Source of the DNA: Paractinoplanes ovalisporus
GTDB lineage: Bacteria; Actinomycetota; Actinomycetes; Mycobacteriales; Micromonosporaceae
Assembly: GCF_016834655.1 (NCBI RefSeq)
Contig: NZ_JAENHP010000032.1
Span: forward strand, 33,185 to 97,184
Length of the DNA stretch: 64,000 nucleotides
Direction of reading: 5' to 3'
Positions 31,904 to 40,583 of this stretch are shown in pieces (position 1 is the first letter of the stretch; each line of letters starts with the position of its first letter). The translations under genes were made by a program, and so were the position numbers. Under the pieces are notes generated by a model. That model was not told the DNA's origin and did not search any database. It worked only from the letters and a program-made list of their open reading frames with translations.

Positions 31904-33598
31904 ATGCGCAAACTGATCGCGGCTCCCCTGATACCCGCCCAGCGGCGCGTGGCCGAGGTGGTCAGCGCCCCGACCGTCGTGCCCCGGCGCAAGGTCGTGC
32001 GCTGCGGTCTCAGCGTGACCGGGTTCGGCCTGTGCGCCGTCTTCTACTGCCTCACCTACACGCCGTCCCTGCTGCCGAGGCCCTGGTTTCTCCAAGGTGT
32101 GGTGGCCGGGCTGACCGCCTCTTTCGGGTACGCCGGAGGCACAGCCATCGGGGCGATGGTGCGGCTGCGGTGGTGGCCGCCGCGCCGGGCCGAACGGATC
32201 GCCTGGCGCGTGCTCTTCGTTCTGGTCCCCCCGCTGATCCTGCTGTTCCTCTGGCTGGGCACCCGCTGGCAGCGCGAACTGCGCCTGCGCCTGGGGATGC
32301 CGCCGCAGCAGGAGTACGACCTGATGCGTACGGTCGGCATCAGCCTGCTGACCTTCGGCGTCCTGCTGCTGCTGGCCCGTTGCCTGCGCCTGGCCGCGCA
32401 CGGGTTCGCCCGCCTCTTCGGCCGCCTGGTGCCCGAGTCGGCCGCCTACTGCGCCGGCTTCGTCGTGGTCACGGTCCTCAGCTACACCGCCTTCGACGGC
32501 CTGCTGGTCGGCAACCTCTACACCAGCGCCGACCGCTCGGCCGCGATCACCGACAGCGGCACCGGCAGCGGCGTCGTGCCACCCGCGTCCGCCCTGCGCA
32601 GCGGCAGCGGCAGCTCGCTCGTCACGTGGGACTCGCTGGGCCGCCAGGGCCGCAACTTCGTGACCAAGGCCCCGGCCGTGAACGACCTGAGCGCGTTCGC
32701 GGGCCGCACGGCGGTGGACCCGATCCGCATCTATGCCGGCCTCTCGTCGGCGGGCTCGCCCGAGGAACGCGCCGCGCTGGTGGTGCGCGAGATGGACCGT
32801 ACGCACGCCTGGGACCGCTCGGTGATCGCGGTGTTCACCCCCACCGGCACCGGCTGGGTCGACAACGACGTGCCGAGTTCGCTGGAGTACATGTACGGCG
32901 GAGACACCGCGCTCGTCTCGATGCAGTACAGCTACCTGCCCAGCTGGATCTCGTTCGCGGTCGACCGCTCCAAGGTGGTCGACGCCGCCGCGGCCCTGAT
33001 CACCGCCGTCCGTTCCCGGTGGGCCGCGATGCCGGCCACGGACCGTCCCAAGCTGCTGATCTTCGGGGAGAGCCTGGGCACGTACGGAACCGAGAAGACC
33101 TTCGGCACCGCGGCGGCCATGGTCGAGGGCGCCGACGGCATCCTGCTCGAGGGCCCGACGTTCGCCAACCCCGTACACCGGGAGCTGACCGCCGGCCGGG
33201 AGCCGGGTTCGCCGGTCTGGGACCCGTCGTACCCCGGGCTGCCGGTCGAGTTCTCCTCGGAGTCCCACGAGCTACGCGACCTGCCCGGCCCGCCGCGCAA
33301 GGTCGTCTACATGCAGAACTCCTCCGACCCGGTGGTGTGGTGGAGCCCGAGCCTGCTGTGGCACAAGCCGGAGTGGCTGAAGGGCACCCGAGGCCCCGAC
33401 GTGACCCCCGACATGCACTGGTACCCGGTGATCACGTTCTGGCAGACAACGGTCGATCTGCTCTTCGCCAACAAGGCCCCGATCGGTCATGGACACGTCT
33501 ACAAGAGCGGGGCCGTCGACGGCTGGGCTGCGCTGGCCCCGCCCCCAGGCTGGACAGTCGACGACACCTTGCGCTTACGAACCCTGCTCGACGGTTGA
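31904..33598 (+). CDS. Membrane-anchored alpha/beta-hydrolase (Abhydrolase_9 type)
   Basis: 564 residues. Four to five membrane helices occupy residues about 35-190 (SVTGFGLCAVFYCLTYTPSLLPRPWFLQGVVAGLTASFGYAGG and later FVVVTVLSYTAFDGLL). The large C-terminal domain is a hydrolase with nucleophile elbow IFGESLGTYGTEKTFG and late MQNSSDPVVWW and HWYPVITFWQ segments. This two-part architecture matches actinobacterial Abhydrolase_9_N/Abhydrolase_9 proteins of unknown substrate. ATG 31904 follows AGGGGGAG. Activity probably faces the outside of the membrane; this is inferred from topology only. Confidence 0.87.
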   Translation: MRKLIAAPLIPAQRRVAEVVSAPTVVPRRKVVRCGLSVTGFGLCAVFYCLTYTPSLLPRPWFLQGVVAGLTASFGYAGGTAIGAMVRLRWWPPRRAERIAWRVLFVLVPPLILLFLWLGTRWQRELRLRLGMPPQQEYDLMRTVGISLLTFGVLLLLARCLRLAAHGFARLFGRLVPESAAYCAGFVVVTVLSYTAFDGLLVGNLYTSADRSAAITDSGTGSGVVPPASALRSGSGSSLVTWDSLGRQGRNFVTKAPAVNDLSAFAGRTAVDPIRIYAGLSSAGSPEERAALVVREMDRTHAWDRSVIAVFTPTGTGWVDNDVPSSLEYMYGGDTALVSMQYSYLPSWISFAVDRSKVVDAAAALITAVRSRWAAMPATDRPKLLIFGESLGTYGTEKTFGTAAAMVEGADGILLEGPTFANPVHRELTAGREPGSPVWDPSYPGLPVEFSSESHELRDLPGPPRKVVYMQNSSDPVVWWSPSLLWHKPEWLKGTRGPDVTPDMHWYPVITFWQTTVDLLFANKAPIGHGHVYKSGAVDGWAALAPPPGWTVDDTLRLRTLLDG

Positions 33599-33693
33599 GC
33601 TCGGCGGCATGAGAGTGCGACCGGCAGCCGGTCTGGCCAGCCGCTTCCTGTCGACCTCGAAGGCGTTCCGATGAGGCGTCAGGGTTGCCCTGG

Positions 33694-34332
33694 ATGAATG
33701 ACGTGACCCTGGGGCCTGGAAGTCTTGCCGGAAAAGGCGTCTATGCCGCGCGCGACTTCGCCGCCGGCGAGGTGGTCGTGGCGTACGAACTCCGGCGGCT
33801 CGGCGCAGCCGACTACTATGCTCTCCCCGCCGGTGACGACCTCTTCGTTCACAGCTTCGGCGGACAGCGCTACCTCTATCCGGCGCCGGCCCGCTTCGTG
33901 AACCACTCCGACGACCCGTCCTGCTATCAGGATTTCGACCGATCCTGTGACATCGCTTTGCGACCCATCGCCCGAGGCGAACCGGTGACGATCGACGCCA
34001 ACGCGGAAACCGCTCACGAGTTGAGTACGTTCCTCGGGGCCTACGACTACGCACTGAAGCAACGATCGGTGCGTGATCTGACTGCCTTGATCAGTGAAGA
34101 GGCCGCCCTGTGGCTCGACAACGAGGTCACACGCGGCGGCGATGCTGTCGTCGCCGCGCTGCTCCGTGCCGGACTGAATTCGTTGTCACAAGTCGAGTGG
34201 ATCATCGGCACAGGCCGGTGGGAGGCTGTCTCCTCCATGAGAGCCGGCACGAATCCAGGCCCTCGGCACCTGACCGTCCTGCTCAAGGTTCTTGCCGGAA
34301 ACTGGCAGATCATCTATCAGCACGCGGGATAA
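33694..34332 (+). CDS. SET-domain protein fused to NTF2/SnoaL-like domain
   Basis: 212 residues in two parts. Residues 1-100 resemble a small bacterial SET domain (lysine methyltransferase fold): GKGVYAARDFAAGEVVVAYE, then RFVNHSDDPSC (the N-H-S motif of the SAM pocket) and GEPVTIDANAE. Residues about 115-212 look like an NTF2-like/DUF4440 unit: LTALISEEAALWLDNEVTRGGDAVVAALLRAGL and the ending LLKVLAGNWQIIYQHAG, typical of SnoaL-like proteins. I do not know this combination as a standard architecture. ATG 33694 is chosen over TTG 33685. No operon partner is obvious. Methyltransferase activity is unproven. Confidence 0.65.
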   Translation: MNDVTLGPGSLAGKGVYAARDFAAGEVVVAYELRRLGAADYYALPAGDDLFVHSFGGQRYLYPAPARFVNHSDDPSCYQDFDRSCDIALRPIARGEPVTIDANAETAHELSTFLGAYDYALKQRSVRDLTALISEEAALWLDNEVTRGGDAVVAALLRAGLNSLSQVEWIIGTGRWEAVSSMRAGTNPGPRHLTVLLKVLAGNWQIIYQHAG

Positions 34333-34422
34333 GTACATCGTCGATTGCCGAGTGCACTGTTCTCGGCGTGACTGTCCGTCCAGCGCCTGTGGCGGCTGCC
34401 GACGGAATGCTTGATCCTGCTC

Positions 34423-35415
34423 CTACAGGAGCGCAGATGCGACGACCGGTAGCACGTCGGCGAGGTTCCGCAGGCAGACGTGGCCGGCTTGGTCAGTGGT
34501 GAAGCTGCGCATCGGGATGGCACCCGAGCCATAGCGCTCGTGATAGCGGTCGCGCAGGCGCTGGGAGGATCGGGACAGCAGTTTGTCCACAGTCATGGCG
34601 CTGGTGCGCAGGAACCGGATCGGCTCGTCGCCGGCTACCCATAGTTCGGGGCGGCGCCCCGATTCGTCGAGGGCGAGATGGACCAGATCAGCCGTCAGGG
34701 TTCTGCGACGCATCATGTCCCCACCGGACCAGAGGGCGACCTTGAACTCGGCGATGCGCCGATCGGTCTCCAAGTCGTAAGGCCGGGAGGGGTCGTTGCC
34801 TGGGCCGAGTGACGGCCGGTTGACCACCGTCTCGCCCTCTTCGAGAATCACCGGCAAGGCCAGCGAGATGACGGCGGCGTGGATGACGTCGCTGACCCGG
34901 CCGACGTCGCGACGCACGATCAGGGCGGCCTGCAGCAGGTCCTCAGTCAGTCCGGCGGTGGCGGTTACCGCGGCTGCACTGTCACGACCGGCGCCCAGCA
35001 GCCGGTACTCCAACGTGCTTACCCCGGTCGTGAGGGGACCGCTACGTAGAAACGTGACCAGCGCGCTGAAGGCAACTCCGGCCTGCTCGGCGCTGACCGG
35101 GGCGGTCGGCTGACCCCTTGTTGAACGAAGGGGAACCTTTGTCGGCGCGCCGCCCGGAATAGTCCGGGTGCTGGAAACCCCGGCCGATGTGCCGGTGGTG
35201 AAGCCGAGGCGACCCAGCGCGGATCGGGCGGTGTGGGAGGTGAAGCGGCTGCGGCGCAAGCCAAAAGCGGCCTCGAGCGCCTGCTTGATGGGGAAGCGGA
35301 CGCCGTCCACGTCGACCCAATGCGTCTGAACCGGCTCGGGAACGATCTCGCGGATTCGGGCAGCCGCGGCATGCCGGTCGATTTCGAAAGGCTCGCCGTC
35401 GATCGTGAATCGCAT
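34423..35415 (-). CDS. Hypothetical protein, possible PD-(D/E)xK-like nuclease with DNA-binding N terminus
   Basis: 330 residues, not recognised as a named family. The N terminus has WVDVDGVRFPIKQALEAAFGLRRSRFTSHTARSALGRLGF (about 33-72), a compact helical module that recurs in unrelated bacterial proteins and may bind DNA. A linker rich in Thr/Pro follows. The C-terminal 200 residues include YDLETDRRIAEFKVALWSGGDMMRRRTLTADLVHLAL; the D...E-x-K spacing (ETDRRIAEFK) resembles a PD-(D/E)xK core, seen in restriction-like nucleases. ATG 35415 has GGGAG eight bases upstream. It carries one TTGTCCACA at 34583-34591. It lies in the accessory block. Confidence 0.5.
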   Translation of the reverse strand: MRFTIDGEPFEIDRHAAAARIREIVPEPVQTHWVDVDGVRFPIKQALEAAFGLRRSRFTSHTARSALGRLGFTTGTSAGVSSTRTIPGGAPTKVPLRSTRGQPTAPVSAEQAGVAFSALVTFLRSGPLTTGVSTLEYRLLGAGRDSAAAVTATAGLTEDLLQAALIVRRDVGRVSDVIHAAVISLALPVILEEGETVVNRPSLGPGNDPSRPYDLETDRRIAEFKVALWSGGDMMRRRTLTADLVHLALDESGRRPELWVAGDEPIRFLRTSAMTVDKLLSRSSQRLRDRYHERYGSGAIPMRSFTTDQAGHVCLRNLADVLPVVASALL

Positions 35416-35478
35416 CGCCAATCTCCCGTCGACAGCGACACGATACCGGGCAGCCCATCCGCATCATTTAACTTGGTC

Positions 35479-36210
35479 CTACGAGCTCGGCGGGGCCGGC
35501 AGCGTTGCCGCCCAGCTGTGCCAGTATGCGGCAGTTTCGCTGCTTTGCCGCACGATCGCGTCCGGTGACGGCGAGCTTGTGGCCGGCGGGGCATCGACGG
35601 GACGCGGACTGCCTGCGGGCTGGGCTTCTGCTGCCGGGTTGTCGCCGTTGTTTTCCGGCCAGAAGCTCAGCAGGTAGCGGTCGGGGCGCTGGTCCATCCA
35701 GGTGTAGTCGTCGTCGGCGATCTCGTCCGGGTCGAACGCGCCGTACGGCTTGTTGCCCTCGTCCATGTTCTGCGCGCAGTAGCGGACGCGGAAACGCGGC
35801 AATGACGGTGTATCGGAGGTGAGTGGCAGTTCGGCCAGGACACCCGTACCCCACGGCACCAGGGCGACGCTCGCGGACCTCAGGATGAACGGCGCCTCGA
35901 CGACGTCCTGCCACTCCTCGGCCGGGGCGGGCGGCTCGGTCTCGTGCAGTTCGACGGTGAAACGGACGTCTCCGTCGCGCGTGCCTACCGTCAGGAACAA
36001 GTCGCCCGGTATTACAGCGCCGCATAATCCGTTCCGCTGGCCGGCGAAATGGCCTTCCATGGCGTACGAGCCGTCGAAGCTGGTCACGTAAACCTGCCCG
36101 TACGCGATCGGAACCGGCCCGTCGAAGAGAACCCGCATCAATCGATCGTGCCACCGGCCCGGCCCGCGCGAGGACAGACGGGACATCGCCAACGGTGCGT
36201 GTTCGATCAT
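35479..36210 (-). CDS. Actinobacterial hypothetical protein, paralogue source of the 44.8-kb fragment
   Basis: 243 residues, soluble. The N-terminal half (residues 25-130) looks like a beta-sandwich: VLFDGPVPIAYGQVYVTSFDGSY, FLTVGTRDGDVRFTVELHETEPP, EEWQDVVEAPFI and LPRFRVRYCAQNMDEG. The C-terminal 60 residues are Pro/Ala/Ser-rich. A similar 'V-E-x-H...EW..V.E.P...YR..VC' pattern occurs in the protein at 44115. The start at 36210 is 13 bp after the SRPBCC stop, with AAGG before it; the internal ATG at 36138 is an alternative. Bases 36047-36177 are duplicated at 44842-44972. Function unknown. Confidence 0.62.
   Translation of the reverse strand: MIEHAPLAMSRLSSRGPGRWHDRLMRVLFDGPVPIAYGQVYVTSFDGSYAMEGHFAGQRNGLCGAVIPGDLFLTVGTRDGDVRFTVELHETEPPAPAEEWQDVVEAPFILRSASVALVPWGTGVLAELPLTSDTPSLPRFRVRYCAQNMDEGNKPYGAFDPDEIADDDYTWMDQRPDRYLLSFWPENNGDNPAAEAQPAGSPRPVDAPPATSSPSPDAIVRQSSETAAYWHSWAATLPAPPSS
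36047..36177. repeat. 131-bp duplicated segment, copy A (in gene)
   Basis: Matches 44842-44972 in the same orientation without gaps and with roughly a dozen mismatches. This copy lies inside the 35479-36210 gene and encodes its N-terminal beta strands around VLFDGPVPIAYGQVYVTSF. Confidence 0.9.
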
Positions 36211-36223
36211 CCAGCCTTGAAGG

Positions 36224-36712
36224 TCAGCCTGCTTCGCGGACGTCCTGGCCGTGTTCGGCGAACGCCTTGAAGTCCCGCATGTGCTGCAGCGACTGCTTGC
36301 GGAAGGCGCCGGGCATCAGCAGCCCGACCAGCCGCATCGGCAGGCTGCTGAAGCGGAACTCGTTCTCGCTGGTCCAGAGCGTCGCCTGCGGGCCGGCTTC
36401 GGTCAGGCGCTCGCGTGCGGCGTTCCACATGCCCTTGGTGACGATCTCGCGTTCGAAGTGAACGACGTCTTCCGGCGGGATCTCGTGCAGGTCGGCGGGC
36501 TCCCGGCGGGTGATGGTCTCGGTGCACTCCATCTGCTGCGACCCCATTTCCATCACCACCCGCGACTTGGTGCCGAGCTGCCCGTGCACGCCGCTCAGTA
36601 GCTCGTGCACCACCAGGCCCCGCAGCCATTTCGGCATGTGTTCCGGGTCGGCGAGCAGCTGGGCCACCTCCTCCCGCGGCCGGGCGATCTCGATCGAGAC
36701 GGTGTACCGCAT
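36224..36712 (-). CDS. SRPBCC (polyketide cyclase/START-like) family protein
   Basis: 162 residues of a START-like fold: MRYTVSIEIARPREEVAQLLADPEHMPKWLRGL at the start, EMGSQQMECTETITRREP in the middle strands, TLWTSENEFRFSSLPMRLVGLLMPGAF and the long C-terminal helix KQSLQHMRDFKAFAEHG. Such proteins bind lipids or polyketides and have no conserved catalytic set. ATG 36712 is chosen because GAGGAG lies seven bases upstream; a longer start at 36739 is less likely. It is probably co-transcribed with the 35479 gene (13-bp gap) and is divergent from the ECF sigma gene. Confidence 0.86.
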   Translation of the reverse strand: MRYTVSIEIARPREEVAQLLADPEHMPKWLRGLVVHELLSGVHGQLGTKSRVVMEMGSQQMECTETITRREPADLHEIPPEDVVHFEREIVTKGMWNAARERLTEAGPQATLWTSENEFRFSSLPMRLVGLLMPGAFRKQSLQHMRDFKAFAEHGQDVREAG

Positions 36713-36788
36713 GCCGGATCTCCTCGTGTGAGCGGACACTGATTATCTCCGCGGGGAACATGAACGCCGGGCTGGAGCAAGTAGAGGT

Positions 36789-37349
36789 ATGACTGCGTGG
36801 ATAAGACCCGGCGACTCCACGACCGGCGCGGGGACGGTCGTGGAGGCGGACGATCTGGCCGGCATGTTCTCCCGGTACGGCCGGGAGCTGCTGCGCTACT
36901 GCACACGTCGGGTGGGCGCGCAGCTCGCGGAAGACGTGGTCGCCGAGACGTTTCTGGTGGCGCACGAGCGGCGGGACAGGTTCGACCCGCAGCGCGGTGA
37001 GCTGCTGCCCTGGCTGTACGGCATCGCGACCCGGCTTCTGCGCCGACACGTCCGCGCCGAGGTGCGGGCGCTGCGCGAGCCGACCCGCCTGCCGCTGGTC
37101 GAGGCCGAGGCGCACGACGAGGCGGCCGCCGGGCGGGTGGACGCGCAACGGTCGGTGATGCGCCTGTCGGCCGTCCTGGCCAAGCTGCCCCGCCGCCAGC
37201 GGGACGTGCTGATGCTCTTCGCCGTGGCCGAACAGGAGTACGCGGAGATCGCCGCGGCCCTCGACATCCCGCTCGGCTCGGTGCAGTCGTCACTGCACCG
37301 CGCGCGGGCCAAGGTGCGGGCGGCGATGAGCGAGGAGGAGACCCGATGA
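36789..37349 (+). CDS. ECF RNA polymerase sigma factor
   Basis: 186 residues. Region 2: LAGMFSRYGRELLRYCTRRVGAQLAEDVVAETFLVAHERRDRFDPQRGELLPWLYGIATRLLRRH (about 23-91). Region 4: LAKLPRRQRDVLMLFAVAEQEYAEIAAALDIPLGSVQSSLHRARAKVRAAM (about 131-181). It directs RNA polymerase to a regulon that cannot be read here. The last codons overlap the start of the CU044_5270-type gene by 4 bp, the standard arrangement for this pair in actinomycetes, where the partner is presumed to act as anti-sigma or effector. Confidence 0.94.
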   Translation: MTAWIRPGDSTTGAGTVVEADDLAGMFSRYGRELLRYCTRRVGAQLAEDVVAETFLVAHERRDRFDPQRGELLPWLYGIATRLLRRHVRAEVRALREPTRLPLVEAEAHDEAAAGRVDAQRSVMRLSAVLAKLPRRQRDVLMLFAVAEQEYAEIAAALDIPLGSVQSSLHRARAKVRAAMSEEETR

Positions 37350-38335
37350 GCCGTACGGATGCAGACCTGGTCGCCGTGCGTGACCTGCCGCCGGGTGTCA
37401 CCGAGCCGTCCGACGAGTCCCTGGCCCGGGTGTGGGCGCGGATCGCCGCCCGGCCCGCGCCGCGCCCCCGCTCCACGGCCCGCCGGTTGTGGGTGCCGAT
37501 CACCGCCGCCGCGGCGGTGCTGGTGCTGGTCGGGGTGGGCGTTCTGATGCTGCGGCCCCGCCAGCAGTCGCTGCCGTCGGTCACCCGGCTCACGTCTGAC
37601 CCGGCCACGGTGACGCGGGTGATCGGCGAGCTGAGCGATGCGACCCGAGCCGTCCCTCAGCAACCGGTCGCGGACGGGCAGCTGTTCTACATGCGTACGC
37701 GGCCCGTTTCCGGCGCCCGCGCGTGCGAGAGCTGGCTGCGTCCGGCCGACCTGGGCTCCCTCTATCGGCAGTGCGGCGAGTCCGACGTGCCCGCGGAGAC
37801 ACGGGCCGGGGCGGACGCCAACATGTCGGGCTGGGACGAGTACGACCCCGCCCGTCCGGGCGGCTGGGACGTCAGCGCCGGCGAGTACATCGATCCGGCG
37901 GCGATCCGGGCCCAGTTCATCCTCCTGCGCAACGATCTGCGCGACGCGAGCGACAACCTGCGGATCTGGACCGGCCTGCAGAGCGTGGTCTGGCCGGGCC
38001 GGTTCCTGCCGGTCGACCGCCGGGTCGCGCTGCACCAGGTGATGGCTCGTCTGCCGCTCAGCGTCGGCGAGACCGAGCAGGACGGGAACCGGCTGGTGGT
38101 GGTGCGCTTCGCCGAGGCCGGCGTCACGAGCGACCTGCTGTTCGATCCCGGAACAGGGCTGCCCGTGGGCTGGGAGACGACGAGGTCCGGGTCGGCCCAG
38201 GCCTCGATCGAACCCGAGGCCGAGGCCTCCCACGAGCCGTACGTGGTCAGCGGCGACGACCAGCCCGCCCCCACCGAATCCGGGCGGGTGCTGCGCAGCA
38301 TCGATGTGGTGGAAGGAGTTGGCGACCGGCCCTGA
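37346..38335 (+). CDS. CU044_5270 family membrane protein (ECF sigma partner)
   Basis: 329 residues. The first 45 are cytoplasmic and carry SLARVWARIAARP, followed by a single membrane helix (VPITAAAAVLVLVGVGVLML, about 51-70). The rest is extracytoplasmic, with GQLFYMRTRP, YIDPAAIRAQFILLRNDLRDA, ALHQVMARLPLSVGETEQDGNRLVVVRF and LLFDPGTGLPVGWETT. These match actinobacterial CU044_5270 proteins, which are encoded right after ECF sigma genes. The topology fits a membrane anti-sigma-like regulator, although no zinc anti-sigma motif is present. Start and preceding stop overlap (ATGA). Confidence 0.85.
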   Translation: MSRTDADLVAVRDLPPGVTEPSDESLARVWARIAARPAPRPRSTARRLWVPITAAAAVLVLVGVGVLMLRPRQQSLPSVTRLTSDPATVTRVIGELSDATRAVPQQPVADGQLFYMRTRPVSGARACESWLRPADLGSLYRQCGESDVPAETRAGADANMSGWDEYDPARPGGWDVSAGEYIDPAAIRAQFILLRNDLRDASDNLRIWTGLQSVVWPGRFLPVDRRVALHQVMARLPLSVGETEQDGNRLVVVRFAEAGVTSDLLFDPGTGLPVGWETTRSGSAQASIEPEAEASHEPYVVSGDDQPAPTESGRVLRSIDVVEGVGDRP

Positions 38336-38381
38336 GCGGAGCTGACCCGCGCGTCCGGCGACTGATCGCTATGGTGGGCCC

Positions 38382-39353
38382 ATGGCCTCTTCGAGCAAGA
38401 GCCCGGCCACCGAGGTGCAGGTCGGTGACCTTGCCGTGCGGGTGTCGAACCCCGACCGGGTCTATTTTCCCGAGCTCGGTCTGACCAAGCTCGACCTGGT
38501 CAACTACTACCTGTCGGTGGGCGACGGCATCGTGCGGGCACTGCGGGAGCGGCCGTGCATGCTGCACCGGTTTCCCGACGGGCTGGCCGGCGAGAAGGTG
38601 CACCAGAAGCGCGTGCCGCACGGGGCGCCGCCGTGGCTCGAGACGGTCCGGGTGACGTTCCCGCGTTACAACCGGCACGCCGACGAGCTGTGCGTGACCA
38701 AGCCGGCCGACGTCGTCTGGGCGGTGCAGATGTCGACGGTCGAGTTCCACCCGTGGAACTCGCGCCGGGCCGACACCGAGAAGCCCGACGAGTGGCGCAT
38801 CGACCTCGATCCGATGCCCGACTGCGACTACGACCGCGTACGGCGGGTGGCCGGGGTGGCCCACGAGGTGCTGGACGAGCTGGGTATCACCGGCTATCCG
38901 AAGACCTCTGGGGGGCGGGGCCTCCATATCTACGTACGGGTGGAACCGCAGTGGGGTTTTTCCGATGTGCGCCGGGCCGCGCTGGCCTTCGCCCGTGAGG
39001 TGGAACGCCGCGCGCCCGACGACGTGACCACCACCTGGTGGCGCAAGGACCGCGACCCGTCCAAGCTGTTCGTCGACTACAACCAGAATGCGCGCGACCA
39101 CACGATCGCGAGCGCCTATTCTGTGCGCGGAGTGCCGACGGCCACGGTCTCGACCCCGGTCACCTGGGAAGAGATTCCCGAAGCCGACCCGCGCGACTTC
39201 ACGATCCGTACGGTCCCCGGCCGTTTCGCCACGCTGGGTGACCTGCACGCCACCATCGACGACAAGCACCACTCGCTCGGGGAGCTGCTGGAGTGGGCTT
39301 CGCGGGACGAGAAGGCCGGCCTGGAAGGGCCCGCCGACCCCACAGGGAGCTGA
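38382..39353 (+). CDS. ligD: LigD-type polymerase/primase domain protein (NHEJ PolDom)
   Basis: 323 residues forming a stand-alone archaeo-eukaryotic primase-like polymerase domain. Landmarks: SNPDRVYFPELGLTKLDLVNYY (22-43), the 5'-phosphate/metal region with D141 and D143 in RIDLDPMPD, TSGGRGLHIYVRV (175-187), and a third metal ligand in KLFVDYNQN near residue 232. It adds (ribo)nucleotides at DNA ends during non-homologous end joining, normally with Ku and a ligase. No Ku or ligase domain is fused or adjacent. Actinomycetes often encode the polymerase and ligase parts separately. ATG 38382 begins the homology. Confidence 0.92.
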   Translation: MASSSKSPATEVQVGDLAVRVSNPDRVYFPELGLTKLDLVNYYLSVGDGIVRALRERPCMLHRFPDGLAGEKVHQKRVPHGAPPWLETVRVTFPRYNRHADELCVTKPADVVWAVQMSTVEFHPWNSRRADTEKPDEWRIDLDPMPDCDYDRVRRVAGVAHEVLDELGITGYPKTSGGRGLHIYVRVEPQWGFSDVRRAALAFAREVERRAPDDVTTTWWRKDRDPSKLFVDYNQNARDHTIASAYSVRGVPTATVSTPVTWEEIPEADPRDFTIRTVPGRFATLGDLHATIDDKHHSLGELLEWASRDEKAGLEGPADPTGS

Positions 39354-39422
39354 GGATGCCCGGTCGCATCGGCACGCGCTGACCTTCGTCCTCGTGTGCC
39401 TTCCTGCGATCAAGGGACCACT

Positions 39423-40583
39423 GTGCCCTCTTCCCTCTGGCAGAACTCCGACTTCCGCCGCCTCTGGGCCGCTCAGACCGCTTCTCAACTCGGTGAACAC
39501 GCCAGTCTCGTCGTCCTGCCGCTGCTCGCCGTCCTGACCCTCGACGTCGGCGCCGGCGAACTCGGTGTCCTGCGCGCCACAGGTCAGGCTCCGATGCTGC
39601 TCGCCCTGGTCGCCGGCGTGTGGGTGGACCGCCTGCGGACCCGTACGGTGATGGTCCTGGCCGACCTCGGCCGCGCGTCCGCCCTGGTCGTGGTCGCGTT
39701 CGCCGCGGTCACCCTGCCGCTGCTGCTGGCCGTCGCGTTCGTGATCGGCGCGCTGTCGGTGCTCTTCGACGTGGCCTATCAGGCTTCCCTCGTACGCCTG
39801 GTCCGACGCGACCAGCTGATCCGCGGCAACAGCGCGCTCGAGGGCACCCGCTCGGCGGCCCAGATGGCCGGTCCGGCCCTGGGCGGCCTGCCGTTCGCGG
39901 CTCCCGTGGCGGCCGCGCTCTTCGCCGTCTCGTCCGGATTCCTGGCCCGCATCCGGCACCGCGAAACCGTCCCGCCCCACCGCCCCGGCAGCGGGCTGGG
40001 TGTCCGCTTCGTGGCCCGCGACCCGCTGCTGCGCACGATCGGCCTGGCCTCGGCCGCGTTCCAGTTCTTCCTGGCCGCCACGATGACCGCCTACCTGCTG
40101 TTCCTGCCGCGCGAGCTGCACCTGTCGGGTGCCACGATCGGCCTGATCCTGGCCGCCACCGGGCCCGGCGCCCTGATCGGTTCCCTGCTGGCGGCCCGAC
40201 TGAACGGCGGCCGGGTGCTGATCGTCGCGGCCCTGCTCGGCGACGGCACGTTCCTGGTCGTGCCCGCCCTGCAACCCGGATCGCCGTTCACGATCGCCGC
40301 CCTGGTCGCGGTCAACCTGGTCTTCGGTGCGTTCGGCCAGCTCGTGAACGTGCTGGTCATGGCGATCCGCCAGTCCGCCACCCCGGACGCGATGCAGGGC
40401 CGGGTGGCCGCCACGATCACGTTCGCCGGCATGGGCATGACGCCGTTCGGCTCGCTGCTGGGCGGATATCTGGCGGGCGCGTGGGACCTCCGTACGGGAA
40501 TGCTCGTCACCGCCGCCGGAATGCTGCTGTCGCCGCTGCTGATGGCGTTCTCCCCGCTCCGCTTGCTTCAGGACAAGTCCTAG
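39423..40583 (+). CDS. MFS transporter (EntS/MFS_3-like)
   Basis: 386 residues with 10-12 hydrophobic segments. SLWQNSDFRRLWAAQTASQLGEHASLVVLPLLAVLTLD is the typical start of the MFS_3 group. VWVDRLRTRTVMVLADLGRASAL covers the conserved loop-2 motif, and IRGNSALEGTRSAAQMAGPALGG follows in mid-protein. GTG 39423 has AAGGGA upstream. The group exports drugs or siderophores, but the substrate here is unknown. It follows the LigD-like gene by 69 bp and overlaps the convergent EEP-family stop by 4 bp. Confidence 0.9.
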   Translation: MPSSLWQNSDFRRLWAAQTASQLGEHASLVVLPLLAVLTLDVGAGELGVLRATGQAPMLLALVAGVWVDRLRTRTVMVLADLGRASALVVVAFAAVTLPLLLAVAFVIGALSVLFDVAYQASLVRLVRRDQLIRGNSALEGTRSAAQMAGPALGGLPFAAPVAAALFAVSSGFLARIRHRETVPPHRPGSGLGVRFVARDPLLRTIGLASAAFQFFLAATMTAYLLFLPRELHLSGATIGLILAATGPGALIGSLLAARLNGGRVLIVAALLGDGTFLVVPALQPGSPFTIAALVAVNLVFGAFGQLVNVLVMAIRQSATPDAMQGRVAATITFAGMGMTPFGSLLGGYLAGAWDLRTGMLVTAAGMLLSPLLMAFSPLRLLQDKS

